64,000 bases of DNA from Corynebacterium mustelae. Its GTDB lineage: Bacteria > Actinomycetota > Actinomycetes > Mycobacteriales > Mycobacteriaceae. The notes beneath the pieces are model-generated. The model saw nothing but the letters and a program-made list of their open reading frames with translations. It was not told the DNA's origin and did no database searches. The stretch is taken from the NCBI RefSeq assembly GCF_001020985.1, contig NZ_CP011542.1, forward strand, positions 2,294,001 to 2,358,000, written 5' to 3'. This document shows positions 16,386 to 28,200 of the stretch, one piece after another; the stretch's first letter is position 1, and each line of letters starts with the position of its first letter. A program made the position numbers and the translations under genes.

Positions 16386-19300
16386 ATGATAATTCTTCGT
16401 TCCTCTCAAACAGCAAACGATGCACCCCTCGCCGCTGTCACGTACACCACCAACCTTGGTATTCCACCTATAATCCGGTTGGTTGCTGAACCACTCATTG
16501 AGGCAGAAAGCCTTTCCCTTGACACATTCGGATTGAAAGAAACCACCCGCCACAACTGCGGTTTCACCCCAAAACGCGCAGCAGGCTTCCCCGCCTGGCC
16601 AATACTGACCGACCCAGGTAACGCAAAACACGCCCTCAACCTGGTCAAGGACGTGGAGTGGGCGCGTCGAAAAGCAAAAACCGAAGCGGGCAAGGTGAAA
16701 AAACGTATCGACGAACTGGTCACAACACTGCAGTCCTCCGCCCCGCACTTCCTGCCCACCTTTCTAGAGGAAATCGCCCGAATCTTCGCCGATGCAGGAA
16801 ATCTCAGTTACGCGAAACAATACTTCGGCAAAGCCCGCGACGTTGAACGCGCGCACGATTTAGCTATTGACCAGGCTAGACACGCCCAGGCGTTCGTGGA
16901 GTTTGCCCGTATGGGACTTGTGACCGCAAAAGTTTTTTCACAGGAAGCACGCGATGCTTCCAAGCGGCTAGAACCTGAGGAAGCATACCTGTACTTTTTC
17001 AACCTGGTTATCACCCAAGCCGAGTCAGGCGCGGAGACATACAGTAAAATCCTCACAGACCTTAAGTTTTTGGGCAAAGCTGCTGGTTTGAGCGAGCGGC
17101 AAATCCAGGAAGAATTCACGGCTGCGTATGTACCAACCCGGAGTTTCGCCACAAGCCCAGACGCGGTGCTGGCGGTGGTGCTTCGTACGCTTCCGGAAAT
17201 AGTAGCCACGCACCCCGAACTACAAGAAGCCCTCTACTCGATCATTCCGGCCCAATGGCACGATGTGACCAACTATGTGGACAACCTGCACAAACTTGGG
17301 CTGTGGGAACCGCTTGCGTCCAACCCGGAGCGGTTTCGACAGTGGATTGCGGACATCACTGCCCACGGGAATAAGAAATGGCGATTCTTTGATGCCACTA
17401 ACCTGGAACTTCTGCGAGCAATTGACCGCAACCATGCGGCGCTAGCCGGGCTCCACATTTCAACGCACAGTAATAAATACCACCCCGACTACCTTGACGC
17501 GCTGATCGCGGCGGGGGTGGAGTGGTCGACGATACCACCGTCGGACGAGGCTGAAGCACAATTCATGATGTCCGCGTGGATTAGTAAACACCATCGGGAT
17601 CTTGCGCACCTGGTTGCGCAGGAAGAATACCGCTCGTGGTTCCTGCGTGGTTTGGCGGATCTGAATATTTCCCGCCACGCCACCGTCCTATTAAGCGGGG
17701 AGCCTATCCGCACGGTAATTCGGTGGAAGCTTGAAGAAATGCGGGATGGCCAGACCAAGGCGCGGGGTTCACACCCTGAATGGCTCCGATTGAACTGGCA
17801 TGCCAGCCGAGTCTCCAGCTCTCGGTTGCGCGCGTATTTTCCTGAACTCATTGCCCAGCTGCTAAGCGTTGACCCCGCCGCAGAGCTTGCCGAACGGCTG
17901 CGGCGCGGCACTCTTGTGGAATACACGTGGCCTGAGTTCGAAGAAAACGCCGCCGATTTTATCAACCAGGACACGTCCATTTCCGCAGTATTTCCGTTCG
18001 TCACCGCGGTTAATGGGAAAAAAGTTCGTATCTTTAGCGGGGCGTCGGTGCGCGACTGTGAGATCCCGGTCGAGAACGTGGACACCCTGGTTCCCACCGA
18101 CGACGACGTTTTCGTCGCCTACACCAACTACACGGCGAATGGGTGGGACAGGTGGTGGCTGTGGCTTTCCGACCCACAACCGCACCTAATTACCGCGCCG
18201 CCATCATACAGTTACGAGAACACAGGCGGCGAATATGCCACCACTGTCGACGGCATCTTACACATCGGCCCCGCTCCTATCACAGCAGGTGAGCTAGATT
18301 CTGACCCGAAAGGGGTCCAGCTTGGGTTCGGCCCAGTGTATGCAGCAAACAACGCACATGCGCAATCATTCACGGTTCTACCTACGATGGCGAAAATCAC
18401 CACAGCTGCGCTGAATAAGCAATTTGCTGCCGGCACGCTTCAGGGACTTGAGTTTCCTGAGGCTGCCGCGCTGGCGGCTGAGCATGGTGCACAGCTTTCG
18501 TTCGGCGACAGCTTTAGCGCCCCTGCTGTGACCTCAACCGTTGACTCTCCATTCGGGTTGGATGATGGTAGGCATTTCGCGCTGGTGCTCGAAACTGAGT
18601 CCTCCGGTGCGTATGTGGTCAGCCCGCTAGGGACGTTCCACTCCGCCGATGAATCATTCTTAGCTATAAAGCAACCGCATTCGGGCGTGTGGTTTTTACG
18701 GAAATCCGTGATTTGGGCAGAAGGGACGACGCTTTATGACGCCACCACCGACGCCCAGATATCGCCATCACTCACATCTTCCGGCACAAACCACATTCTT
18801 CATCGCCTCCCCCGCGCCGGGTTCCACCACCTTAAGGTCCGAAACGAAACCGCAAGTACACGTTTGCGCGAATGCACAACGAAGCAGGCTGCCGCGCTGA
18901 TTTCCGACCCACTACGCATCCTCGAATTTGCTGATAACGATGTGACTCTCGCCGCTGCGATCACAGGAATCATTGTCGAAGTAGGAAAAATTTCTGGGGT
19001 GGAACTCGCCTTGCCTGAACTCGATGAGGTTCCAGAGTGGTTGCAATTTTTGTACACAAGCCATGCTCCTCACATCGTAAGGGATACAAAGAAGCCGGTT
19101 GGGAGCAAAACCCACAACATGTTTCCGTCAATTGATGTGACTGAAACAACCCAGCCGAAAAAGGCAGCTGCGGTTAAAATTCCCAATCCACCTGACATTC
19201 GACCACATATGTCGGGCGGAAAGGCTGTTGTTTCTATGCACAAGCTTGCAACAATTCTCAACAATCCGCAGGAATCCGGAGCTGTCCATTTCCCCGAGAT

Positions 19301-20855
19301 TTCCATCATGGTGCGTGACACCATCGGCAGGGAAAAGATATGGCTGTCGTGGTTGGCATGTCCAGGCCAACCGCTGGAACGAGTGCGGCTTTTCCACGCT
19401 TTTCTCTCCTGGTGCGCGCAGAATCAGGTACTCGGAACGTGGCGTCGTGCCACCCTTGCATCTGATAGTCCCAAGGTTAAAGGTGGAAGCCGCTGGGATA
19501 ACAAGAGGATTCTGGTCAACGACTACGAACTTCGCGCTTGGTTATGGAACCCCGCTTTAACAGAGCCTCCCCACGAACCACCACAATCGGACACATGTGA
19601 TGACGAACTTTTCGTGCCAAAAGACGAGTTCCAAACCGCCCTCGATAAAATCCTCGCATGGCACGAAAACCGGCACGCCACCGGCACCCACCTCACACCA
19701 GCATGGGGTACAACAACCATCGCTGCGAAAGCCACTGCGGCTGCTGAAGTTTCAACTCTTCCGCCACAAATGTGGGCGTGCTTTTTCACCGCTGGTTACA
19801 GCGAAAAAGCACTGCCGTTCCAAGAAGATTGTGTCAATCTCGCCGCTGAAATCTTGAAGCTTCCGAAGGTAACGGTATCGTCCTTCGATCGAAACCTTTG
19901 GTCCACATTCCACGATCACCATCGCGAAATTCTTGGCATGGCCTGGCACGACGACTACCTAAACACCGGGCCAGCCATTAACGGCATTCGTGCCGTGTGG
20001 GAACGGTTGTGGGGCAGGTCGTGGATTCACCTCACCGACGATATTTTGGATGCCATTCCCGCCTCATATCACTCGGCGTTGAACAACGAATTCCATACCG
20101 CGTCTAGTGCACGTTCGTCACGTGCGAAAACCGCGAAGCTGTTGATTGTGTATATTTACCTCGCGCATTTGGTGACGCCCGGCACCGACGAGGCGCGTCG
20201 ACTAGCAGAGCGCATCAGCGAAATCGCAACCTGTCACGTCCCCTACCCCGATGTTGTGTTAGGGGCAGACTTCACTGAGCAAATAAAACGTTCAGACGCC
20301 GAGGCTTTCTACCCTCTAGTGGTTCAGCAAGGATATCTCGATTCTCTCCTCGACTACCTGAAAACCGGCACTGCCGTCACAGGTATCAAGGAAGACCCAC
20401 ACATTTCTAGCCCCGAGACAGTATCTAACGTTGCCACAACACTTGAGATCAGCACCGATGCCGCTAAGTATTTCTTGCAGCTTCTAACGCTAACCAAACC
20501 CACCGACGCCGATGTGAAGAAGTGGAACGGGTGGAACAAGAAACAGCTGGAACAGGCTAAACAGGAATTACTGGACAAGGAACTTGTAGTCACCGCCAAG
20601 CGTACTGGTACAGGAAGAAGCGTATTTCTACCAGGCGGTTGGTTGGACAAAAGTGACACTGGTCCGGCCATGGAAGTGTGGAAAGCACCCCACTACCTGC
20701 TGTGGAAAGACGCCAAATGCCGCCCCATCGTGGAAACCTGCCCACCGCTGGTGCCCTACCCCGAACTTTTCACCGAGGTGTGGGAACGCTACAAATCAGG
20801 TGACATACCAGGCTATGAGAAACTCACCACCACCAGATACCGCACCAAGCGCTAA
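16386..20855 (+). CDS. Giant array protein, copy 3 (full, long linker)
   Basis: 1,489 residues with N, M and C modules. The linker between M and C (about residues 898-945) is longer than in other copies. It is Lys/Pro/Thr-rich (DTKKPVGSKTH, TTQPKKAAAVKIPNPPDI), which supports the view that M and C are separately folded. The M module contains WDRWWLWLSDPQPH at the conserved Trp-rich strand. The C-terminal segment is canonical (AKRTGTGRSVFLPGGWL, ending TTRYRTKR). Its last 60 codons are close to those of copy 4. The gap to copy 4 is 24 nt, with AGAAAG as a possible ribosome binding site. Confidence 0.9.
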   Translation: MIILRSSQTANDAPLAAVTYTTNLGIPPIIRLVAEPLIEAESLSLDTFGLKETTRHNCGFTPKRAAGFPAWPILTDPGNAKHALNLVKDVEWARRKAKTEAGKVKKRIDELVTTLQSSAPHFLPTFLEEIARIFADAGNLSYAKQYFGKARDVERAHDLAIDQARHAQAFVEFARMGLVTAKVFSQEARDASKRLEPEEAYLYFFNLVITQAESGAETYSKILTDLKFLGKAAGLSERQIQEEFTAAYVPTRSFATSPDAVLAVVLRTLPEIVATHPELQEALYSIIPAQWHDVTNYVDNLHKLGLWEPLASNPERFRQWIADITAHGNKKWRFFDATNLELLRAIDRNHAALAGLHISTHSNKYHPDYLDALIAAGVEWSTIPPSDEAEAQFMMSAWISKHHRDLAHLVAQEEYRSWFLRGLADLNISRHATVLLSGEPIRTVIRWKLEEMRDGQTKARGSHPEWLRLNWHASRVSSSRLRAYFPELIAQLLSVDPAAELAERLRRGTLVEYTWPEFEENAADFINQDTSISAVFPFVTAVNGKKVRIFSGASVRDCEIPVENVDTLVPTDDDVFVAYTNYTANGWDRWWLWLSDPQPHLITAPPSYSYENTGGEYATTVDGILHIGPAPITAGELDSDPKGVQLGFGPVYAANNAHAQSFTVLPTMAKITTAALNKQFAAGTLQGLEFPEAAALAAEHGAQLSFGDSFSAPAVTSTVDSPFGLDDGRHFALVLETESSGAYVVSPLGTFHSADESFLAIKQPHSGVWFLRKSVIWAEGTTLYDATTDAQISPSLTSSGTNHILHRLPRAGFHHLKVRNETASTRLRECTTKQAAALISDPLRILEFADNDVTLAAAITGIIVEVGKISGVELALPELDEVPEWLQFLYTSHAPHIVRDTKKPVGSKTHNMFPSIDVTETTQPKKAAAVKIPNPPDIRPHMSGGKAVVSMHKLATILNNPQESGAVHFPEISIMVRDTIGREKIWLSWLACPGQPLERVRLFHAFLSWCAQNQVLGTWRRATLASDSPKVKGGSRWDNKRILVNDYELRAWLWNPALTEPPHEPPQSDTCDDELFVPKDEFQTALDKILAWHENRHATGTHLTPAWGTTTIAAKATAAAEVSTLPPQMWACFFTAGYSEKALPFQEDCVNLAAEILKLPKVTVSSFDRNLWSTFHDHHREILGMAWHDDYLNTGPAINGIRAVWERLWGRSWIHLTDDILDAIPASYHSALNNEFHTASSARSSRAKTAKLLIVYIYLAHLVTPGTDEARRLAERISEIATCHVPYPDVVLGADFTEQIKRSDAEAFYPLVVQQGYLDSLLDYLKTGTAVTGIKEDPHISSPETVSNVATTLEISTDAAKYFLQLLTLTKPTDADVKKWNGWNKKQLEQAKQELLDKELVVTAKRTGTGRSVFLPGGWLDKSDTGPAMEVWKAPHYLLWKDAKCRPIVETCPPLVPYPELFTEVWERYKSGDIPGYEKLTTTRYRTKR

Positions 20856-20879
20856 CCACCGCAGAAAGCACGACACACA

Positions 20880-23800
20880 ATGATCCACATTAACCCCACC
20901 CCAAAAACCCACGACGTATCACTGGCTGCCGTCAGCTACAGCAGTGACCTTGGGCTTGCCCCGATCGTTCGACTCATCCCCGAACCACTCATCATCGCCG
21001 AAACACTCGGACTGAAAAACCTCAGACTAAACGAAACCACCCACACACTTGTCGGTTACACACCCAAACGCGCCATCGGCTTCCCAGCCTGGCCAATACT
21101 GACCGACCCAGGTAATGCGCAACACGCCCTCAACCTGGTGCAGGACGTGGAGTGGGCGCGTCGAAAAGCAAAAACCGAAGCAGGTGCGGTGAAAAAACGC
21201 ATCGACCAGCTCACTGGTGTACTTCAGGCATCCGCCCCACATTTCCTGCCCACCTTTCTAGAAGAAATCGCGCGTATTTTCGTTGAAGCTGAAAACCTCC
21301 CCTACGCCAAGCAATACTTCGGCAAAGCCCGCGATGTTGAGCGCACACATTCACTAACGGTGGACGCGGAGCGCCACGCCCAGGCATTCGCCGAATTCGC
21401 CGCACTCGGCGTTGTCAGCGCGAAAGCCTTCTCCCAAGAAGCCCGCGACGCCGCAACAAGGATGCAGCCACAAGAAGCCTATGATTACTTTTTTGCTCTG
21501 CTGATCGACCAAGCAAAATCTGGGTCCACAATCTACGCCAACGCGTTCAAAGACCTCCAATTCTTAGGTAAAAATGCCGGAAAATCCGCAACCGACGTGG
21601 AACAAGAACTAGTCGCAGCCTACATACCCACCCGCAGCTTCCCGAAGTCACCGGCATCAGTGCTGAAGAAAATCGTTGCGGTCATGCCAGGTCTACTCGA
21701 AACCCGCCCTGAAAGCAGCGAATACTTCTACACTTCCATCCCCGAAAAGTGGGATGTCGTCGAATATGTCACGACTTTAAAGAAACTCAATCTGTGGGAG
21801 CCCCTGCACACAAACCCAGAGAAGTTCGTTCCCTGGATTGAAGCACTGGTGGCACACGCTAATTCCGCATGGCGCTACATAACAGCATCCGACCCTGACT
21901 TGCTAGACGCAATCGTTGCCAACAAAGATGCACTTGCTGGACTCCCGCTCCTGGTTGAAGCTTCGCAGTACCACCTCGATTACCTTGACGCATTCAGCGC
22001 CGTTGGCATGAAGTGGAAACTGAAACCGAGCCAGTATTCGTGGCGCCCCTCCTTCCAATACGACGGGTGGTTTAAAGTTCACCACCGTGACCTTGAGTTT
22101 TTACTCCGCAGGGAGGACCTTCGCGATCAGCTTGTTGCGGATCTCCCACCTGCGTCACTCGAAGAGGACTGCACCGCGTTGTTGGAAGCCGAACCAACCC
22201 AGAAGCTGGTGGGCTGGAAGCTGGAAACCTACCGTAAACTGCGGGAAAACGCCACCGGATCAATGGAAGAGTGGCGAACTCTCACACACCACACACAGCA
22301 CATCAACGATCCGCGTATCCGCGAACTTTACCCCGACCTCGTGGCGGAGCTTTTGCACATCGACCCCGCCTATGAGTTGGCAGAAAGGCTACGCCGTGGC
22401 ACGATCGCGGAATACACGTGGCCTACGTTTGAGAAAACCGTGAGCGCTATGGCTGAGGATGATATTACAATTTCCGCTACCTACCCGTGGGTGTGTCTTC
22501 GTGCCGAGAAGGACCTCAGGGTAATCAGCGGCGATGTGGTGCGAACATACCGCCTGCCCAGCATGATGTACGCACAAATGATCCCCACTGACGACGATGT
22601 GTTGGCAATCTACTATGATTCCTCTAGCCATGAAAACAAGTGGCTGTGGTTAAACGAAGGCACCTCCTACACCATTGAAGAAACTTTCTATAGTTCCCAT
22701 TGTGCGGACTATATCAGCACAATTGACGGAACCTTGTACGTTGGCACTATCCCAATCCGAGAAGGTAATTTGAAATCCTTACCGGTGGGTAACCACGTGG
22801 GATTTGGCCCAGTGTACGCTGATAAAAATGCTCAGATTGTCGTTCTTCCCAGTGGAGAAAAAATTTCGTCGGAAGATTTTAGAAAGCAGCTAACGCAAGG
22901 CACATTACCTGGAATCGATCTTCCTGATGTTAGTGCTGTGGCAGCCGAAAATGGCGCGGAGTTCTCCTTTAACAATAGCTTCACTACAACCACCACTGAT
23001 GCAACGTTGCACTCCCCGTTCGGTGTTGACAGCGATCGCACGTATGGTATTTCCTTGGAAAAAGACTCGGAAAAATACTGGTATATAAGCCCGCTAGGTA
23101 CCTTCGTGTCCGATGAAAAGTTTTTCGCGGTGCGCAAACCCCAGGCTGATGTGTGGTATCTACGCAAAGACTGGCGTACTGGACATGTGCTTTACGACGC
23201 CGCCACCGACACCCAAATCGCACCATCGCGCATTCATACTGGCCAGGATCACCCGCTGAGCTTGCTGCCACCGGCCGCGTTCCACCAGCTTACGGTCCGC
23301 AACGAGAAAGTCAGCGCGAAGATGCGTAGCTGCACTACGGAGCAGGCAGCGGAATTAATCGCTAACCCCTTGAGCATCGTAGAGTTCGCCGATAATGATT
23401 CGGTTCTTGCGTCGGCGATTGCGGGAATTATTGCCGATATTGGTGTGATTGACACGGCATCAGTTGAGCTCCCTGTCCTTGACACTGTGCCAGAAGAATT
23501 AGAGCACCTTTACGCACGTTTTTCTCCTATGGAGCAATCTGAAGAATCCGTCATTCCCCTACCTCCGTCTCGCTCTGAAAGTGAGATAGAGGAGTCCTTC
23601 ATCATTAACATGCACCAACTAGCTTCAACATTGAACAACCCGCAGGAAGCTGGCGAAGCAAACGTTAGCCATGACTGCTCCCAGATCGTTGGTACCATTG
23701 GGCGGGAAAAGATCTGGCTTACACGACTAGCAACACCAGGGGCTGCATTGGAGGATGTCAGGTTCTTTTGCAAGTTGTTGCATTGGTGCGCCGACTATGG

Positions 23801-25241
23801 CGTGCTGGGTGTGTGGCGCCGACTGAACCTAACCGACGGTTTCTATCAGGATAGGTGGGAGAACAAGCAGCTTTTTGTTTCACTCTCCAACGTTGTGCTG
23901 TGGAATCCCGACATCAGTGATCGCCCCAACCATGTGGAAAAACCCCACACTTTTAACGATGAACTTTTCATGCCCAAGGCTGAGTTCAAGCAGGCCCTTG
24001 ACGACATCTTGGCGTGGCATGAAAAGCGACACGCTGAAGGAATGGGAATGGTTCCTGCGTGGGGTGACGGTAACGTCACCGAAGCGGCTGCTCAAGTAGC
24101 CGCGGTGACCACTTTGACACCGCAGCATTGGGAGTGCCTGTTCGCCGGAGTATTCGACGGCCCACTGACAAGGTACAGCGCTCCTATGACGTGGACTTCA
24201 AGAATCACCCCCGAGGAAGCTTCGGAAGTACTGAGCTATACGGAGCGGGAAATCGCATCGTGTATAGAGCACTATCACAAGAACTTCGGCTACTACTTTC
24301 AAACCTTTCAAGGGCTTGCCTGGCACAAGGACTACCTCACCGATGGCCCCAGCGCTGCGGCAATCGGTGCAGCTTGGGAAGAAATGTGGGGCACACCATG
24401 GATTCATCTCACTAATGAAATGTGGGATACTCTCCCTACTCAATTACAAAACAACGTCGACCACGTTTTTCACGGTGGAATTAAGACAATCAATGGGTCT
24501 ATCAATTGGTGTTTGAGCAAGGTGATGCCGGTTTATCTCAACCTAGTTCAATTCGTAGAACCATCAAGCACAGAAGCGAAGAACCTTGCCGAACGCATCC
24601 TCGAAACCACTCAGTGCACAGTTGATGATCCTCAGGTGCCGTTGGGCTGCGAGTACACCTCAAAACTGTTTAAAAAATCTGAGCCCAATGAGCACTCACT
24701 CCGGTTAGCCAAGGAAGGGTATCTCGATTCCCTTCTCCACTACCTCAACACAGGTAAAGCTATAGAGGGAATCGAAGAAGACCCCACCATCAGCGCACCA
24801 AACATTGTGGCTGATGCGGCAAAAACCTTGGGCATCAGCGCAAATGCGGCACGCTACTTCCTGCAACTTTTGGCACTGACCCGCCCTATGGATACCCACG
24901 TGAAGAAGTGGAATGGCTGGACTAAGGTTCAGCTCGACCAAGCACGCCAAGAATTGGTGGACAAAAAGCTTGTGGTCGTCGCGAAACGCGCAGGCACAGG
25001 ACGCAAAGTCTTCCTCCCCGGCGGTTGGTTAGAGAAAAGTACCACCGGCCCCGCGATGGAAGTGTGGAAAGCACCACACTACCTGTTGTGGAAAGACACC
25101 AAATGCCGCCCCATTGTAGAGACCTGCCCACCACTTATGCCCTACCCCGAACTCTTCACCGAAGTATGGGAACGCTACAAAACAGGAGACGTACCAGGCT
25201 ACGAGGAACTCACGACCACCAGATACCGCAGAAAACGATAA
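20880..25241 (+). CDS. Giant array protein, copy 4 (full)
   Basis: 1,453 residues, the most canonical full-length copy. N module landmarks are LTDPGNAQHALNLVQDVEWA (74-93), then FLPTFLEEIARIF, and LRRGTIAEYTWPTFE near 503-517. M module landmarks are PTDDDVLAIYYD, VGFGPVYAD, HSPFGVDSDR, YISPLGTF and LYDAATD. The coda runs from RNEKVSAKMRSCTTEQAAEL to LEHLYARF near 880. C module landmarks are IGREKIWLTRLATPG, FNDELFMPKAEF, LAWHKDYLTDGP and KVFLPGGWL near 1,390. Spacing is 24 nt from copy 3 and 24 nt to copy 5, with GGAAAG ahead of copy 5. Confidence 0.92.
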   Translation: MIHINPTPKTHDVSLAAVSYSSDLGLAPIVRLIPEPLIIAETLGLKNLRLNETTHTLVGYTPKRAIGFPAWPILTDPGNAQHALNLVQDVEWARRKAKTEAGAVKKRIDQLTGVLQASAPHFLPTFLEEIARIFVEAENLPYAKQYFGKARDVERTHSLTVDAERHAQAFAEFAALGVVSAKAFSQEARDAATRMQPQEAYDYFFALLIDQAKSGSTIYANAFKDLQFLGKNAGKSATDVEQELVAAYIPTRSFPKSPASVLKKIVAVMPGLLETRPESSEYFYTSIPEKWDVVEYVTTLKKLNLWEPLHTNPEKFVPWIEALVAHANSAWRYITASDPDLLDAIVANKDALAGLPLLVEASQYHLDYLDAFSAVGMKWKLKPSQYSWRPSFQYDGWFKVHHRDLEFLLRREDLRDQLVADLPPASLEEDCTALLEAEPTQKLVGWKLETYRKLRENATGSMEEWRTLTHHTQHINDPRIRELYPDLVAELLHIDPAYELAERLRRGTIAEYTWPTFEKTVSAMAEDDITISATYPWVCLRAEKDLRVISGDVVRTYRLPSMMYAQMIPTDDDVLAIYYDSSSHENKWLWLNEGTSYTIEETFYSSHCADYISTIDGTLYVGTIPIREGNLKSLPVGNHVGFGPVYADKNAQIVVLPSGEKISSEDFRKQLTQGTLPGIDLPDVSAVAAENGAEFSFNNSFTTTTTDATLHSPFGVDSDRTYGISLEKDSEKYWYISPLGTFVSDEKFFAVRKPQADVWYLRKDWRTGHVLYDAATDTQIAPSRIHTGQDHPLSLLPPAAFHQLTVRNEKVSAKMRSCTTEQAAELIANPLSIVEFADNDSVLASAIAGIIADIGVIDTASVELPVLDTVPEELEHLYARFSPMEQSEESVIPLPPSRSESEIEESFIINMHQLASTLNNPQEAGEANVSHDCSQIVGTIGREKIWLTRLATPGAALEDVRFFCKLLHWCADYGVLGVWRRLNLTDGFYQDRWENKQLFVSLSNVVLWNPDISDRPNHVEKPHTFNDELFMPKAEFKQALDDILAWHEKRHAEGMGMVPAWGDGNVTEAAAQVAAVTTLTPQHWECLFAGVFDGPLTRYSAPMTWTSRITPEEASEVLSYTEREIASCIEHYHKNFGYYFQTFQGLAWHKDYLTDGPSAAAIGAAWEEMWGTPWIHLTNEMWDTLPTQLQNNVDHVFHGGIKTINGSINWCLSKVMPVYLNLVQFVEPSSTEAKNLAERILETTQCTVDDPQVPLGCEYTSKLFKKSEPNEHSLRLAKEGYLDSLLHYLNTGKAIEGIEEDPTISAPNIVADAAKTLGISANAARYFLQLLALTRPMDTHVKKWNGWTKVQLDQARQELVDKKLVVVAKRAGTGRKVFLPGGWLEKSTTGPAMEVWKAPHYLLWKDTKCRPIVETCPPLMPYPELFTEVWERYKTGDVPGYEELTTTRYRRKR

Positions 25242-25265
25242 ACCTTTACCTCGGAAAGTCTCCCC

Positions 25266-28200
25266 ATGATTCACATCCACGCAACGAAACAACCCACCGA
25301 CGATGAACTTCTAGCCGTCACCTACATCACCGGTGGTGTTATCCCGCCGGTGATCCGTCTCGTTGCACACCCCCTTGAGACAGCGGAAACAAAAATGTGG
25401 GAGACATTCGGCGCAGAAAAACAACACCACAGCCTCGTGGGCTACACACCCAAACGCACCACCGGCTTCCCCGCGTGGGCTATCCTGACAGACCCGGGTA
25501 ATGCGCAACACGCGTTGAATCTTGTTGCAGATGTGGAGTGGGCGCGTCGAAAAGCTGCAGCTCAAGCAGGTGCGGTGAAGAAACGGGTAGACCAGCTCAC
25601 CGGAGACTTGGAAAAATCCGCCCCGCACTTCCTCCCCACCTTTCTAGAGGAAATCGCCCAAATCTTCATCAGCATCGATAAACACTCCCTCGCCGAAAAG
25701 TATTTCGCTAAAGCACGCGACGTGGAACGCACCCATGCCCTCACCATCGACATCGACCGCCACACCCAAACGTTCACCGAATTCCTCACCTTAGGCGTAG
25801 TAGATCAAAAAACACTGACACAAGAAGCTCACACCGCCGCCACCCACCTGCAACCGTCAAAAGCCTACGAGTATTTCTTCTCCCTGCTGATCACCCAAGC
25901 CACCATAGACAAACCAGTACCCGCCAAAGCCGTAAAAGCCCTCACACAACTCGGCACAAACGCAGGCAAAACCACACGCGAAGTACACCAAGAATCCACC
26001 GCAGCCTACCTCCCCACACCCGCCTTTGCCATCTCATCAAAAAAGCTCCTGAAAATAGTGCTCAAAGCACTACCCGACACACTCAAAACCCACCCCGAAC
26101 TGGGCAAACAACTCTACACCTCAATCCCCCTAGAGTGGAACATCAACACCTACATCAAAGCCCTCCAACAACTTGCACTCTGGCAACCACTCCACACAAA
26201 CCCAGAAAAATTCATCACCTGGCTTGACCTAGTCATTGAACACGGCAACGCACGCTGGGCATTCTGGGCCATTTCCAACCCCGATTTATTGAACGCAATC
26301 ATCGCCAACACGAAAGTACTCACTGGGCACCGAGTGGAAACGGAATGCTCACACTACCACTTAGACTATTTAGACGCCCTCATCGCAGCTGGCGCACAAT
26401 GGCAACCCCGAAGAAACCCCAAGACCCAAAAAGTTTCGCTCCCCTTCAACGAGTGGTACGAAAGCCACCACCGTGACCTTGCATTCCTCATGGGAAGGCA
26501 GGACCTGCGCGAAACACTTCTCGAAAGCCTGTCTAGCTACAACTTTTCCGAAAACCTTGATGTGCTGCTCAGTGGCGAACCCACGCGCAAACTCATTGGT
26601 TGGAAGCTGGAGGAAATTCGCGCAAAATGCGCCAACGCTAGAGGATCATTGGAGAAATGGAGCGAGCTAAAACTCGACAGGAAAAGCTTCACCGACTCGC
26701 GCATCCATGAGCTTTACCCCGAATTAGTCGAAGAAATCCTCCACGTCGACCCCGCCGAAGAACTCGCTGAACGCCTCCGCCGCGGAACACTCGTCGAGTA
26801 CACGTGGCCCACCTTTGAAAAAGTAGCAGCAGACTTAGCTGATTACTCCAATTCGCTTGTGTCGGGAACCTACCCATGGGTGTGGGTTAAGTCAGGGGAA
26901 ACCTTCATTGTTTGTAACGGTGAGGTGGTGCGAAAATATCATGCACTCGGCAAACGCTGGGTGAAAATAGTCCCCACCGACACGGATCTGCTTGTGATCT
27001 ACTTCGATTCTTCTTCCCAGAAACACATGTGGATGTGGTTGAGCGAAGACCAACCCCATCAGATCAACGGGTCTGTGTACACCTACCATTTCGCGGAATA
27101 CACAAACACCATTGATGGAACTTTCTATGCTGGGACTGCTGCCATTTGTGGAGATGATTTGGAGACTGAACCGGCAGGAACCCAAGCTGGTTTCGGCCCC
27201 ATCTACGCCACCTCACAGCAGTCTCTTGACCACGTAACAGTTCTTCCTAGTGGTGAGAAAATGCCATGCAAGGTTTTCGATAAACGGTTCGCGCAAGGTG
27301 CTGTGCTAGGTCTTGAGATTCCCGAAGCTATTGCGGTAGCAGCTCGTCACGATGCACAGGTTTCTTTTTCGTACAGCTTCACTACTATGGCAACGGACAC
27401 CACCAGCAAATCACCGTTTGGGCATGATGGTGATCGTCTCTACGGCATCTCCCTCACCAGCACGCAGGAAGGATGCTGGTTTATCAGCCCGCTGGGTACA
27501 TTCCACTGCCCACAAGAGGAAGAATTTTTCGTGGTAGAAAGACCCCAAGCGGGTTACTGGTACTTGCGGAAACAATGGGGAACGTCGCACAAGCTTTTCG
27601 ACGCCGCCACCGACACCCCCATCGCCCCATCACGCACCCACGACGGGAAAGATCATGTGCTCAACCTGCTGCCACCGGTAGGGTTTCACCAACTAACAAT
27701 CCGCAACGAAAAAGTCAGTACACGAATGCGTAACTGCACCACCAACCAAGCAGCAGAACTGATAGCAAACCCCTTAACAATCCTTGACTTTGCCGACAAC
27801 GACTCCATACTTGCCGCCGCAATCGCCGGAATCATCGTAGAGGTCAACGACATTGCACCGATCTCACTGCCCGAACTTGCAGCGATACCCCAAGAATTAG
27901 AGCACCTGTACGCAAGTTTTTCCCCACACGAGGACTCACCAGAAGAAATTCCTCAACCACCCATCGAATTTGGGGATCGCTACTCCCTAGATGCTGATGT
28001 TTACAATCTTGCCTGCGAGCTTAGTGCCCCACAAAACCGTGGTGCTGCACGCTTTTATCAGGGTTCTGGCTATTTGCGTGACACTATTGCACGAGAAACA
28101 TTGTGGCTTTCATGGTTGGCCACCCCAACGCTCAATCTCGAAGACGTTCGTTCCTACCACGCATTCCTACACTGGTGCGCCGACTACAACGTATTAGGAA